Positions 29,001 through 44,000 of a DNA stretch of 64,000 bases are shown here, in pieces; positions within the stretch are counted from its first letter, which is position 1; every line of letters starts with the position of its first letter. A model generated the notes under the pieces. It had not been told where the DNA came from. It saw nothing but the letters and a program-made list of their open reading frames with translations, and searched no databases. Source of the DNA: Luscinia megarhynchos (Eukaryota; Chordata; Aves; Passeriformes; Turdidae); assembly GCA_034336665.1 (NCBI GenBank), contig JAPFBE010000002.1:6990146-7054145 (forward strand). The letters run 5' to 3'. A program made the translations under genes and the position numbers.

Positions 29001-32000
29001 TGTATATTTTGTGCAAAATTTAATGTCATTCTTACCAATCTTTTAAATTTAAGGATTCCTTCAAATCTAACACGGAAATTATTTTTCATTAATTGATACA
29101 CTTCAAAAGGTGTTTTTCTAATCTTTTGGAAGCCCAGGTGTTGCAGCATTAGGTAAAACAGACAGCTAAGGAAAAATTACAAATAAAATGGTAAGTTTCC
29201 ATTGTGGAAGCTAAAATGGTCCAAAGTAGTTAATTCATTGATTAAATTGTAGTAAATTGTTATCAGAAATTAATTTTAGTAATCCTTTTCTTCATCATAC
29301 AGACCATTTCCCCCATAAATATGTTGAATCAGGCAAGTTTATTCTAAGAAGGTCATGTAAGAGTAAACTAATCTTCCTTTAGGCTAAATTGGCAGTGTGA
29401 CTGTCACTAGAAATCAAAGTGGTTTTGCTTACCTTAGTTTTCTCCTGTTAGGAGTAATTCCTCAAAACCGGTCTTAAAGCAGTGTTCAGTGTTCTTCTCA
29501 GAAAAGGATCAGAAGGGACTCTGATATCCAAAGAGGATCATTTCTGTGTTGGTTTCAGTAAATCTCTTTGACACTTGTTCTCACACTGGCCTGCTTTGCT
29601 TTGTTTGAAAGAAATTGCTTCTAAAGCTCAGAAGCGCAGGGCAGAAGTGTGGTCAGCAATTGCTGAGAACATGAGGCAATGCAGTGTTGAGAAGTGGATG
29701 TAGTTGGGAGAAGAATGGTTTCTGCAGTGTTGCTTTCCCTCACTGTCCTGCATGTGCATGGCTGGGCAGACTCAGCTCATACATATGTGGTTTTCAGAGC
29801 TGTTATCAGCCTCATCTGTGCAGGGCATTCACTGTTGGAGGTAAGGGATAGACAGCAAGATAGCATTAAAACAAGATTTAGAGTTGGAGGAAAGCAGTGC
29901 AGGGAGCATCCAGTGCTCTGTTTCATTTCATTTGCATTTTCATCCTTTCTTTCTTTCTTTTCTGTCTTTGCCTGGCTAATGGAACTCATCTTTATGGGTT
30001 GTGATTGATTTTATACAAGTGTCTTTGCAGAATAACAGTCATAGACACATTCTTTTCCTGGGATAAATCATAGGGAAGATGTATATGGATGAAATAAATA
30101 TATAAATAAAAAAGATTTTAAAGTTTCTAAAAATACTTGCAGTGCATGTGTGATACATGTATGGTTCTGGTTCTCTCAATAAGCAGTTAGATGTGAATTA
30201 ATTTAAGTACATTTATTTTCTATTAGAATGAGAATTATTTAAAGACATTTAAATGTTTAAACTTTAAAAGCATAGGAAGTAATTAGAAGAAATCTCCTTC
30301 AGGAAACATGTTGCAAGACTGTAGATCCTACTAAAGAATTTAGGCAATATCTACAAGTTTTTAAGAGTGTTCAGCCAAACAAATGCATGTAAGTATCAAG
30401 TAAAACCACATATTTAAATTATTTGGCATTCTCTGCCTTTCTCATTTGAGACACATTTGTGGAATAAAAAGACCAATTTTCTTCTCTTATACATGGCATT
30501 TGTCAGTTTTAGAATGGTGGCATATTGAATGAGCATAATGAATTTTACATTTCTGCCCTTTATGTTGACTTAACTTGGTGGCTAAATGAAGTATCTATGA
30601 AAGTGCAGTCTTCACCTTCCAGGAGAAATCTGTGCATGGAAGACAGTTTTTCAAGAGCAGGCTTAAAATGATCCCTATACAAACTTATTTTAAGGAAAAA
30701 GAATCCTTGATAATTTTGCATCAAATCTCAACTCTTGCTGTTTTAATGCTGGTATTATAATTGTATGTTCTTACTATATTGTGTGGAATGTTGTATAGTA
30801 AAAAAGAATATACACTTTATGGTTGTATTTTGAGATCACAACTATGAAAGAGATATTTTGATATTATTTAATAATATTTTCCTAAGTCTTTTGAGTTCAC
30901 ATTTCAGTATTCATTTGAGATGTGTTTGTATTATCAGGAGCTCCAGATGGATCAACAAGCTAAGAAACATCTCCAAGAGGAATTTGATGCTTCCTTAGAA
31001 GAAAAGGATCAACTTATTAGTGTCCTGCAAACTCAGGTAAGATAATTTACCCAGCAGATGTTTAAAACTGCTCTTCTTACTTTTTCTTTTTAATTATGTA
31101 TTTCCTATAATGCATATCCATGTTTTATTATAATTGCTCTGAAGTTGTAAAGCTTCTTGTGAATTTAGGATTTTCTGGAAATTAAGTGTGTCTTTGTGGT
31201 ACAGGATACCTTTTTAAAAATCTCACTCGTGTTAAATATGATTGACTGATTTGCACTTAAATACCTCTGTGATGTTTTTGTTATCAAGTCATCAACATTA
31301 GCAGATAACCTAAAATTGCTTTTGCAAAATTCATGTATTTTGTTCAATTGGTCTTTGTTTCTCTACCCATAATAATTTTATTTTTGTTAATTGAAAGCGT
31401 AATTCTGACTTTTAAAAAATGGTAAAAAAATTCAGACAGATTTTTCCTTTTTTTGCATGCTAAGATCAAAATTACTTTAACTCTTTCTAGTTTTAAGGGT
31501 TAAAAAATTATCTGCTTAGAATCCTTGGATTTTTTTAACAAAAAGAACATTTTATTTAGGTGTCGTTGCTGAAACAGAGATTGCAGAATGGTCAGATAGG
31601 CACTGAATTGCCTGATCAAAACATCCAATCAGAACCACAAGTTCAAAGTCCAACAAAAGAAGTCAGTGCAGAAAATACTGTGGAACCAGGAAGCAATGGT
31701 AGGTATTGTGGCTTTTTCAAGAGAACTTACATTATGGGGAATAAACCTGTTGTTATTTATGATAGAGTAACAATATTTAGGGCTGACCATGTCATAGTAA
31801 GGATATATTTTCTAGAAGAAGACAACTTTTTTGAAAACCATCTGGCTGCTAGAGGACAAGATAGCCCTTTTAAGAAGCCAAATTTTCATAGGAATTCAGA
31901 TCTGGTATGTCTTGTCTTTGTCAATATTGATAATAACATTGTAATTATTGCTTTGTTGGTAGGTGTTCTTGCTATCCCAACTTCATACTGTTTAGAGATT

Positions 32001-35000
32001 TTGTCCCCCGTAAGTGAGGACCTATTCCTGAAGCTTAGAGAGCAGATTAGTTGCCAGTCTCTGTCTTTTTGTTTGTGAGTTTGGGGTTTTCTTTCTCTTG
32101 TATTATCAGAAAAAAAAGTGAAAACAAAGATAATTTTGATATTCCTCCTATTGAATAACCTAAGTGTTCCTTATGTCAGGACATTGTTTAAATTAGTGGG
32201 GTTCTCAGTGTTGTATATATTTGATTACTGAGCAAGGGACATTATAATGCTGATATATAACAAGTATCTTTCACTGTTACCCTTCATAAAAGGTATGTTA
32301 AGACAGAGGTAAACATATATCTTAAAATTATATTTCTTCATCATCTGCTTTGCTTTTTATATGTACGGGTGATATGAAGTGTTAGGTGAGAGATGGTCTT
32401 ATCTAGTGCCATGGTTTCTGTACAGCTTAGTCATCCACCACTCTCCTTCACAGCTGGACAGAGGAGAGAAAATTTAAAGAAGGGTTCATGAGTTGAGATG
32501 AGGCCCAGGAGAGATCCCTCACTAAATACCATCATGGCCAAAACAGGCCAGCTCCTTCCCAGCTCTTTCTCCTTCCCCAGTGGGGCAGGGAGACAGGGAA
32601 TGTGGGTTTATGGTCAGTTCATCACCTGTGGTTTCATCTGCTGCTCAGGGAGAGGAATCCTTCTCCTGCACCACCATGGGGTTCCTCCCACAGGAGAGTT
32701 CTCCAAGAACTTCTCCAGCTCGACTCCATTTCATGGGCAGCAGCTCCCTGTGAACTGCTGCCATGTGAGCCCATCCCACAGGCAGCAGTCCTGGCCAAGC
32801 TGCTGCAGCGTGGGTCACTCTTCCACAGGGTGCAGAGCTTCAAGGACAGGCTGCTCCAGAGTGGGCTTCTCTCTCCATGGGCCTCCCACAGGGTCACAGA
32901 CTCCTCTCAGGCATCCACCTGCTCTGGCAAGGGCTCCTCCATGGGCTGCAGGTGGATCTCTGCATCCCCTTGGTCCTCCAAGGGCTGCAGGGGCACAGCT
33001 GCTTCTCCATGATCGTCTGCACAGCCTGCAGGGGTAATCCCAGCTCCAGTGCCTGGAGCACCTCCTCCTTCTCCACGGACCTTCATGTCTGCAGAGTTGT
33101 TCCCCTCACATATTCTCACTTTGGTTTTCTTTAACTGCAATTAAAACTGCACAATAACTTTTTGTTCTTTCGTCTTAAGTCTTTTTTGTCACAGAGGCAT
33201 TACCCCCATTTCTAATTGGCCCAGCCTTGACCAGCAGCACATCTGTCTTTGGAGTTTTGCCACGGATTGGCTGTCCCAGTCATGACAAAAGCTTCTGGTA
33301 GCTCCTTGCAGAAACCACCCCTGTAGCTCCCTTTCCACTACTGAAGCTTGGCCATGCAAATTCAGTACAATGCCAATTACGCTTGCAGCCTCCAGAGCAT
33401 CAGAGCAGAAACACTCAGTAAAATACTACTGAATGTGCTAGTTATACAATGATTCAAACTGAGAGGGAGTAGATTTAAATTATAGACATGAGAAAAAATT
33501 ATTTACTGTGAGGGTGGTGAGGCACTGGAACAGATTGCCCAGAGTTGTGGCTGCCCCATCCTTTGAAGTGTTAAAGACCAAACTGGATGGAGCAATTTGT
33601 TCTATTGTGTGATGTGCCAGGCTTTGGCAGAGGTTAGAACTAGAAGATCTTTAAGATCCCTTCCAACTCAAACCGTTCTATGATTCTATGAGTACAACTC
33701 AGAAAGGCACTAAGTGTAACCTTTATCCTGCTGAATGTACTATTGCCAACCTGAATATTTTAGAACTAATGTCAGCCTTGGGAAAGCAAGAATATGTGCA
33801 TGGCACTTGAGAGGTGTAATTTGCTGATTTGCTTTGCTTCACATTTTTTCCTACTTGTGCATATTCTCTTAGTAGCAGCAGGCAGGTTTGTAAATCATGA
33901 TGACTTGTTGATTAATAGCTTTCTTTTGAGGCTGATAAAGTAACTGGGTAAGCTAACTCAGTGTGAAAGACTGTGTTTGCTATTCTGTGTATGTGTAAAA
34001 TATTTCTGGCACTTAGGGGTAGGAACTAGGAGGTTTTGCAGACTTCACACAACTTTCTCTAGAGACCTATGAGTCCACTGCATTGTGAATGATGAATGCA
34101 GATCTACATTTTGAAAATGGTGTGTGTATGTAATGTTGGTATATTGTTTTACAGAGGGTAATGAAGATTCTGTGAAAACACTGGAAACTCTCAATCAGAG
34201 GGTGAAGCGCCAAGAGAACTTGCTAAAACGTTGTAAGGAGACTATTCGGTCACATAAGGAGCGTTGTGCCCAGTTAACCAACGAGAAAGAGGCACTTCAA
34301 GAACAGCTGGAAGAGAGGCTTCAGGAACTCGAGAAAATGAAGGTATGGAAAATCTTCTTAGCTTTATGGGTAACCATGAAAATACAGTAACAACTCCAGT
34401 ATTTCCTAAAATTTATTGATAGGGCAGACCATGAAACAAACTGTTCCAGTACTTTTTTGGAGATAAATGTGCAAAACCCACTTGGAATTAATACACTCAG
34501 CAATTATTCTAGAGTGGTGAAGTAGTGTATGAAACTTTACTGTATAAATAACCATCAGAATGGTATCAGAAATAAATAGTTGTGAGGTGAGAAAAAGTCT
34601 ATCTTAGCACAGAAGACAGAAGGTAAAGTGAGCAAAGTGAAGGAGAGCTAAACCTTTAAGACATAGTGAGTGAGGCATTAATTATGTAAATGAACAGAAA
34701 AAAAAGGAAGGCAGGGCAGTGGAGATCACAATATAGGGAGCATAAGTGCAATCCCAAAGCTAATAAACTGATACTTTGCTCAATTTTCCTTTTAAAGCCA
34801 TTAATGCTGAGTGTGGAGCATAAGTAAGGTATCATAAACCTGAAAATGTGCTAAGTATAGCTGTACTTAATTTTAGTTACAGAGGTCAGATTCCCATCTC
34901 TGTCTTCATCTCTGACCACTAGCCTGGTTTGAAAAAGCTTTGAAGGACTCAAGTATTTTAATGACATTTTCTAGAGCAAAGCTAGTAACAGTCATTTATG

Positions 35001-38000
35001 TTGCATTGCTGAGATCCTCTTGTAAACCGAGTTGGAGATAATAGAGCAGAAATCTTAGACACATTTCTTGTCTTTACTTTAGCAACTCAGACCTCCACGT
35101 GGGGAGGCTCTAACAAAGCCTTCAAGCCATAAGGCAGCGATATAAAAGTAATTTAAAACTGCCCACTTCAGTTTTCCTCAGTTGTGTTCTTTGTTCTTCC
35201 TCCAAGGAATAGTGCAGGATAAGAGCCAAAGCTAAGCTGTTTGTCAACCAACTTGTGGTTGGGATCTTTTTTTAGGACCTTCACATGGCTGAGAAGAGTA
35301 AACTGATTACGCAGCTACGTGATGCAAAGAATTTGATTGAACAGCTAGAACAAGACAAGGTAAACAAAGCTGTAGGTTTTGAGGAAGATTGTTTAAAACA
35401 CAAAATGTCTGGCTCTTTGGTATTAGAAGCTCGTTTTAGAGGTCTGATGGTTTAGTCTGTGTTTTAATAAACAAGTCATTTAAGCTACGTAAGAATTTTA
35501 TTGTATATATACCATAAGATATAAGTCTGTTAGGTAGTATGTAATACAGCAGCATGATATTATTTAGGATGAAACAGATATACTGAATACACTTCTTGAT
35601 GCCAACTCTAAAACAAACAAAAAACCCCCAAACATACATGAAGATGAGATACAATTAAATTAATTTAAAAATAACCAGTAAACTAACTATACTTTCAATT
35701 GTCTATAAGGAGTTTCTCAGGTTTTAGTTCCTTAAAGGTTATTTAATCACAGTCTTGATTACTGGAAGATTACAGAAGTTACTGGAGTAACTTCTGGTGG
35801 TGTTATAACTGACATGACTAATGTTGTATGGTGTATTCTCAAAAGAGAAGAAGTACAGACTCGACAATGCTTTTAGTTTGGGTTTGTTTACAGGATATGT
35901 GTTTCAAAGGAAAATGTCTGTGCTAGAAGGAGGAAGGTTTTGGATGGTCCATGTTTGCTGGAGTTCTTTTCATGGCTAGATAAATTTTGGATGCTCATAA
36001 AAATAATTCTCATTCATACCTTCTTTTTGTTAGCATTTTCTGTTTTCTGACAGAGAGAAATCCCATGATCTCTGGTCTCATAATAACAGACTGTAGTTTA
36101 TTCCTGGCAAGGATTGTGCCCTGGCTTGAAATTGTTTCAGATATGTGTCGTATTCATTTGCTAGTTTTTTATCACAAGGACCTCTTCCATAGGGCATGGT
36201 AATTGCGGAGACAAAGCGGCAAATGCATGAAACATTGGAAATGAAGGAGGAGGAGGTAGCCCAGCTGCGTGCTCGAATCAAACAAATAACTACAAAAGGC
36301 GAGGAATTAAAAGAACAGAAAGAAAAATCTGAAAGAGCTGGTAAGGATATACATAGATTATTGGCTTTCACATTTGTACATCAGAAAGCTTCAGTGTGTT
36401 TTTTTTTAAAGAGTTGTTGTTTGGAATGGATATTAAGAGGTGCTCTTTTTTCTGTTGTTCTACACATCACCCATACTACCGTCATTACTAACTTCACTTC
36501 TGGATAGCAAACTTTAGGGATGCTTTTGACTGATTTATCTGTTACCAATAGAATTTTGGAATTTAGGAAAGTAGCTTCTGTAAGGCAACTGTAGTTCCCT
36601 GTTTGTAGGAGAAAAGATTGATGCAGTCTTCTTCTGGTCTAACTTAAGGGGAGAAACTTGCAACTACTTATAAATTGTCATTATAATGCCACCAGGAATT
36701 CACGTAGAAAACATAGCAGTGAGTGTATGAGTAAAAATGTTGTAACCATAGTAAGCATTTTCTTTCAATTATTTTGATGGAAGCATTTCTTATTTAAGTG
36801 AAACAGCAGTGATTATTCCTTTTGCTTCAGGCTTGTAACAGAAGAACATTTATGAAACTGTTATATGATGTAGTTTGCTTTTTGTGGAAATTAGGTAACA
36901 TTAAGTGTACTTGGAGTTCTTTTGCATGAAGTTAAACCATTGTTATTTAAACAGTGAAATTGTTTTGTACTACATCAGAATTCTTTTAGAATAATTATAT
37001 TTGTTCTCATGGGCATGTAAAGAAGCTCACTCTTTTAGCAGAATCTTAGGTGTTACTTTAAATAAAATATACATATTTTCTTTCTATGAAAAGCAAGGAG
37101 GAGTTCAAATAATACAGTTAATAGTGGTTTATGTTAAATCTATATAGATTTAGATTAGAACTTGGTGTTTTAAAGATTAATTTGGATAGATCATTCTACT
37201 GTAATGTAGAAAAGCAGCTGGAACATCCATCTTGTGAAAGTAACAAACATTTTGGTTAGGTGCCTTCCTCTCCTACCCTTTCAAGGCTGCATGTGTCATT
37301 TTAGTTCTGTGAATTCACACTTCAGATGTCAGCCAGTCCTGCTAAAGTTTTTTTTCGTACTGGGAGAGTAATTTTGTTTGGTACTAGGAGAGTAGGAAGC
37401 TCCTAATGATTAAAAAAAGAAGATGAAGAATCTGTTATTATTTCTGTAGATATGAAGTTATTGTCATAGTTGTTTGAAATAGTGTTTTTTAAGGCAGAAG
37501 AAACAATTATGAATGATTAATGTTTTATCTACACACACTAATTAATACAGTAATTTCTTCAAGTTTGCTGGGCCAGAAGCTGAAATCAGATCAGGGATGA
37601 TTCTGTAGATAACTAGAAAACTTTCTGTTATAATGAGAAGTAATTTAATTTGAATGAATATTGACTTTTCTAGGGGGAGATTTGTGTGTTAAATAATCAC
37701 TTTTTTAAACTAAAATTTTAAGTACTTTGGTTCATTTTGCAGTGCATAAGTATCAACTTTACCTTTAAGTGCATTTATTTATTATAGTCTTTTAAGCATG
37801 CATATATGTGTGTTGGATCCTTTGGAAAATTAGTTAACACTGCTTTCAAGACAGAATTGTAGTGCGACCTTTATTAGGTTTTTCTATTACATCCTTGGCT
37901 TAATACATTAAAAAAAATTGTAGTCTACAATGTTAGTGTGGTTCAGTACGGTTGAACTAAATTATTTGAGAAAACCACCTTGCATACTGGGACAACCTGA

Positions 38001-41000
38001 AATTGCTTTTTAGGCTGCAACCTTTGAGTTGTAATGGTTTTATGCATTGAGCAATTTCATGTATTTGAGGTCAACGATTGAAGTTCTGGTTTTTGGGTAG
38101 TTAATGTGAGGTGACTTTCACAGAACCACAGAATGGATAATTGGAATGGACCACAGTGTGTCATCTGGTCTAACCTCCCTGCTCTGCTATGGTCGTCACA
38201 GACCACACAAACTGCATCTAGGCTATTAAATTCTAGACATCTTTTCCTGTATCATGGTTTAGTGAAGACCTGAATTCATGGAATGGAGTAGAAATGTTAA
38301 TTTCATTATGTTATAGCAAAATAAGAATAAGCATAATACACTTGAAATTTACTTTTGTAGTGCTGCCTGGAGACTAAAAAGTGGTATAGTTTTCTATGTC
38401 ATCTTGCCTACTGTTACATCTGTGGCATTTTTCTTTGTAAATCAGGACTTCAGTGAATTGCTCCAGTGTTTGATTTAATGTGAATGCATTTTTGTGTAAT
38501 GAAATAGTGAAAAGATATGTATGCCTATTTTTTGTTGTGTTATGTAAACTGTGACTTGGTCTCCCCAGTTGAAGTTCTTTTTTATTTTGTAGTTAGAGGT
38601 ACATTATGTTGAAATCTCACAGAGCATCTTGTTTTTGTGCATCCACACATGCCAATAAGTGAATCATGGTGCCTTTCCCAAGCCTTGTATGAACAGGACT
38701 GGGGTAAGGGCTCTGGTTTTTTTACATCACACATTGGGTGCTTGAACTGGGTTCTAAAAAGTAAATTCTGTGCTTCTCAGGCACTTCTACTCGAGATAAC
38801 TGCAAGACTTTTTATTTTCTTACTTCAACAAAGATCTTTATAAAATTTGTAAATTTCCAGGTAAACTTAAGTTTGTTTCTCCTGAGATTACCTAGCATAA
38901 GTACTTTATGACTTCTCAGGATGCAGATTACTGACCTATTTATATTCTGTGGGCAAACAAAGTCTTTAGAAAGCAAATCCTATTTGTAGGTAGCATTTCA
39001 TTTGTGAGCTTAATTAACATATGCATTGCACCTTTCTTCAGTGAAAAAAAAGACTTGGACTGTGCATTTAAAATCCTGCCGAGATGCACAAATCAGCTAT
39101 AGGAATGATTTCAATATTTTTTTTTCAAAATTTGGACATGATGCCTGCTCTCAGTCCTCAGAAATTGAACGTGCAATCCTTCCTCTGCCAGCTGGTTTAC
39201 AAAGCTGTTTTGCTTCCTGCACAGTTTTTAGCACCAGGAGGCACTGTAGGCAAGGAGAAAAAGTGTCCAGCGCCGGCAGAGGAAACGAGAAGCTTTGCGG
39301 GGTGTGGGAGGGGCAAGGCAAGGGAACCAAGATTGATACTTTGGGGTGGCGTAGGTAAAGTAGTCAGGTCTACAGCACTTTTTATAAAAATCAGGTCTGC
39401 AAACCTTGCATTCCTTAAACTGTGTGCAGACTCATTTATTGTAATTTACATACTGCACAGGAAGGTTTTCAGTTTGTCTGGCTTTGTCACGTGAATGGGA
39501 TTTTGCAAGACTCACCTGAGGTTCTGCTGGTGTGCTTGTTTCTATTTCTGACTTGCTAATGTGCCTTTGTGAGACTTCATTCAACCAATACTTGGTTGAA
39601 AGTTCTTCCCTGAACAAAGTTCTGCAGGCTGGAGAAGAATGCAGAGGCAGTGCCTTTAATCTCTGCATTCAGAGTAGGTATATTTAAATAAAAGCATGGA
39701 CTTTATTTCATGTTTTGATACATGTTAGAATTAAAATTTCTCACAGATTAAAAGTAACAGTGATTATAGAGACCACATTCTGTCTGCCTGATGATAGTTT
39801 AGCCTTCTGCTGAACTTGGCTGTGTCCAGCTACACTAGAATTAACTACTTTGAGTGAAAATAATCTGTTTTGCTTAAGGGCTAAATGTGCCTGAGATGCA
39901 TATAATTTAACTTTTAGAGAGCTAACTGTGTTTCTGTGAATTATTGCTTCTTTGTGCTTTCATACGCTCTTGGCTTTTTAACCATCAGCTTTTGTCCAGT
40001 TTTTGTATTGGCATCCTGCTTGTGATTATGGTGCTATAGCTTTTGTACTGCATGTTTCTCAGCAATTCCATATCCCTGTTGTGGACCTGGATCTTCTCTT
40101 TGGCTGATCTGTGGGCTATGGCAAACATATTCTCTTTCCTTTTGCAGAAGAAGTAACAGGTTTCTCAAATGAAAATAACGTACATAATGCTCAGAACAAG
40201 AATGGATAATGTGTATGGAGAAGTGAAATAACTTGATGTTCTGCTTGCAGGCTGTAGTGTCAAGCTGTACTTTGCAAGGTCCATAGGGTGGGGTTTTTTT
40301 GGTTTGATACTTTTGTTTGCTTGTTCGGTTGTTTTTTTGTTTGGTTTTGAAAAAGATGATGCTGTAACACTGAAGGACTTTGCCAGTTTTGCTTGATCTG
40401 CTTTTATTGGGACTGAAAGGAGCATCAGGGAAGTCATTACCATTCTCCAAACACAGTTCTGCAGGCTGTATCCATAATCAACTTGTGCCTTGTGACAAGG
40501 GGGAAGAGCTTGAGTCCTGCAGATTGCAGGTGGCAAATGCCTTGATAGGGCTATGAAGAGCTGTGAGGAAATAAGGAGCTATAAGCCTTGTGCATGCTTA
40601 TATTACATTTTAGATTGTTTTCCTGATTGAAATAATTTCTAGTGATCTTAGTTTTTTGTAATAGATTTAGCATTTAAGCAGAATGCGGAGTGGAAAAGTG
40701 GATACAGGGTCTGCTTTGGTATTGCCAGAGTCAATAACAGCCCCATCTTGCCTTAAAATATGATTGTTGGTGTGAATAGTCAGGAAAAGGCTTTCTCAAA
40801 ACACAGAAGAAAATTCTGTAAAAGGTCAGGATTTGGGTGAATCCAGTTTTATGAAATTAAGTTACTTGAAAACATAATTGCAGCACTGCCTTAAAAGTAT
40901 AGACTGTGGTTAAAATCTTCAGTTTTTAATGTTGTCAAAAGATGTGGAGTGGAAATCATTGCTAACTTCTCAAACATGTGTGAATATTATTAAAGATGAT

Positions 41001-44000
41001 TTCAAAAAAACAAAGATTGCAGTAAATGCTGTGAATGCCTACTAACTAATGATGAATCAGAAAAACTGGAGATGTGGGAGTCTATTACGATTTTCTTTTG
41101 GGGATAGAATTTATTGGAAGAAAGCTTAGCATACTAAATAACACTTCAAAAAGTATTTTTTTTCTATTTCCTTGCAAAATAGAGTCCAAGTAGTCCAGAG
41201 TATAATAGAATAATATAATTTTAGGGGGTTGTGCTTTTAAAAATTACAGTCTTAATATTTGCACTGTGATTTTGAATTCTATTTGCCAAAATTCTGTCAT
41301 GCAAAGTACTAACCATATAGTAGAATATAGAGTGGAATACTAACCACATAGTAGAGTATAGAGTAGAGTGTTCTGAGACTGAATTTTTCTAATGTGCTGC
41401 GGGGGTTTTCCACATTCATGATCCATTCAGGAAAAGAGATTTCCCTAATAATAATTGAACTCTACTCTTGTGTAATTCTGTATAGATTCTGACATCAGTT
41501 GTAGTGAGCTTTTAGAGATACTAAATAAATAAATAGGCTCACAATACTGGAATTTATTTGCTTTCTTTTTATATATAAATTATAATCTGTGAAGTGAATA
41601 AAGCATGTTAGAATACTTCTCCTTAGTATGGATGAAGCTGTGGAATTACTGCTTCTATTTTGTAAATTAAAATATGTTTCAGTGGATTGCATCCTGTGCA
41701 AGAGTAAATAAATTTCAACACTGCAGCTGGAGTGTTCTTTTGAAACAACTTACAGCTATTCAGGTTTTCTGGGGACAAAACTTTTAATTTTTTCTTATTT
41801 TTACATTTTATTTGTGAAGCTAGAAACACCAGACAGTCCTCTTAACAGTCAGCTACTACACTAGTAGAACTGTACATTAAATGTAAATAGTGAGATAATT
41901 AAATTAGCAAAGCCATCTCTGTGGACTCTCTGAAACACAGTTTAAAGAAACGATTCTCTAGGTTTTACAGTTTGGAATTACACTTAGATGTATAAAGTGC
42001 CTGGTTAGGTATATGAAATGCCTTACATCAATGTTCTAGTCAGGGAGAAACTCTTCATGACCCATAGTAGTCATTCTTGGTTTGTTTCTGTCTGCTGGTT
42101 TTAGTGTGAATTACCTCTCTTTGTGGAGCTATTTTCCACTTCTTCAAAGTTTACTCAGCAGAAATAGGCAGAAGAGGAGTGGTATAGTTCATTCATTAAT
42201 ATGGTTTATGCATTTTATAGTAATTTTAGGCAAAGAAATAGAGGCTACAGAATGTATTGGAAGAAAGTCATATCTGTTTGTCAGTACTCTTCCCTTTCTA
42301 GAAAATAAACGTGTGAATTCTTGATGAAATCTTAAGTTCATTCTTCTCTTTTTGTGAAATTCTTCTATTAAAATATATAGATATTTCTTAATTATCGTAT
42401 ACTTTTTTTTTTCTTGGCAGCTTTTGAAGAGCTTGAGAAGGCTTTAAGTATGGCCCAAAAGACAGAGGAAGCCCGGAAAAAACTGCAGACAGAAATGGAT
42501 GAAAAAATTAAAGCAGTAGAAAAAGCAAGTGAAGAAGAGAGAGTAAATCTTCAGCGGGAGTTAACCAGAGTGAAACAAGAGGTGGTTGAGATTATGAAGG
42601 TAAAAACTTTATTACATTGTTGTAAAATACATCAGTAGGCAGAACTCTTTTATAAAGCTTTTGCTAGTTAATAAAACCTGTAAAAATTATTTTCTGTGAT
42701 TAAAGATTTACTTAATGAAAAATAGAAAACTCCTCATGGGTTTTTTTGCTCCATCAATTTAAATCAGTCCATTAATGGCATGTAAAAATAAAACTTTGAA
42801 AAATAAACTTTGCTTCACAGTATTTAATAAACTTATTTATTAAAAGTACACTTAAGACTTTAAACAGAGGCAAGAAGAAGAGATTAATGGCAGGAAGCTC
42901 ACAGATCTCCACCAGGATCTTGAGTTTTAATCACTTTTAGCTTTTAATCATTATCCTAGCTGAGTATGTGTAAATGTTAAGGAACTTGTTGCCATATTGT
43001 TTGCTGGTTAAAAGTTCCTATAATTTGCTTCATTTGGTATATTTAGGTAGGAATTGCTGGAGTACCTCACATGCCTTGTGAAGCTGTAAATTTGAACACC
43101 CTTAAGTTACATTCTTGCATTGACATTCATAATGGTATTAATTTTTCTAAGAGAATGCACTAATGCTTTAAGGGGACGACTGACATGCTTTACATTATTC
43201 TTAAATAAAGGATGTATTTAGATTGTAGATAACTGTCTACACAGAGTATCACCACTTGACTTTCTGGCTCATGAAATAAGAGCACAGGGAAAGCTACAAA
43301 AAAGTTCTTTTTCCAATGTGTTATCAGTTTGAACTGAAAACACTTAAGTTTGCCTTGGAAAAGGAGTCTTTAGAAACTTTGGTGCTTCCTTTAGTACAAC
43401 TATAAAAGACTTGAGAAGGAAGATGGATAATTTCAAGCTTGAAAATAAGAACTGTCAGGGCTTACTATTAAGCACTCTGAGTGATCATAACTTATTCAGA
43501 GGGAGCAAAGAGATGGTTCTGGATTCTTCTGTTTGTTGCACTACCTTCTTATGAAGAAAAGGTAGAAAGTGTTGTTTTAGTTAGAGTTTGGAAATTATCT
43601 TTTTCTGACTTTGATTCACAGAAGTCTTCAGAGGAACGAGTTGCTGAACTAGAAAAAATCCATAAAAAAGAACTGGCTACCAAAGATCAGGAGCTAAATG
43701 AGAGATTACAGGCTCAAGAAAAGGTGTTCCAGGAGAAGATGAAGGCAGCTCTTGTAAGTAAACCTAAAATGCATAGAAAGACACTTCTCTAAGTGTGAGT
43801 TGAGATTAGAAGTCTTGAGTTGGCACTATTCCACAGTGAGAGTCCTTTTGTGCTCAAAGATAAGAGTGCACTCTAAAAGTCAGATAGCTCAGAGACTTCA
43901 GCAACCTGAAAAGAAAGCAGCTGCAGTCATCCAGACTGAATCACTATCAGTGCTCAGTAATAGCTGTATCTTGTGGAAACAATTTATTTTTTTGAAATTT

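Larger units (their letters stand above)
27302..30937 (+). other. GOLGA4: Intron 7 (3.6 kb)
   Basis: Holds a GC-richer, unclassified segment at about 28000-28680 and an ATAC/TATG microsatellite at 28920-29005. The rest is AT-rich unique sequence. Confidence 0.75.
31699..34154 (+). other. GOLGA4: Intron 9 (2.5 kb)
   Basis: Contains LTR copy 2 (about 32407-33370) and, 80 bp downstream, the 3' end of a sense CR1 (33446-33691). Otherwise AT-rich. Confidence 0.85.
36341..42420 (+). other. GOLGA4: Intron 12 (6.1 kb)
   Basis: Mostly AT-rich unique sequence. It holds a decayed antisense CR1 tail at 38118-38225, a G-rich patch at about 39235-39355 and a two-copy 31-bp duplication at 41307-41368. I see no exon. 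Confidence 0.75.

Noticed and set aside
31699..32078. Continuation of the exon 9 open frame
   Set aside because: AATG|GTAGGT is a good donor, and the next exon restores homology in the right phase. The read-through sequence has no family similarity.
32407..33370. Search for a target-site duplication around LTR copy 2 (and copy 1)
   Set aside because: No convincing 4-6-bp match at the flanks. The ends are too decayed, so boundaries are left approximate.
39026..39494. Overlapping open frames of 110 and 136 codons in intron 12
   Set aside because: Overlapping frames without homology or conserved start; chance frames in a slightly GC-richer patch.
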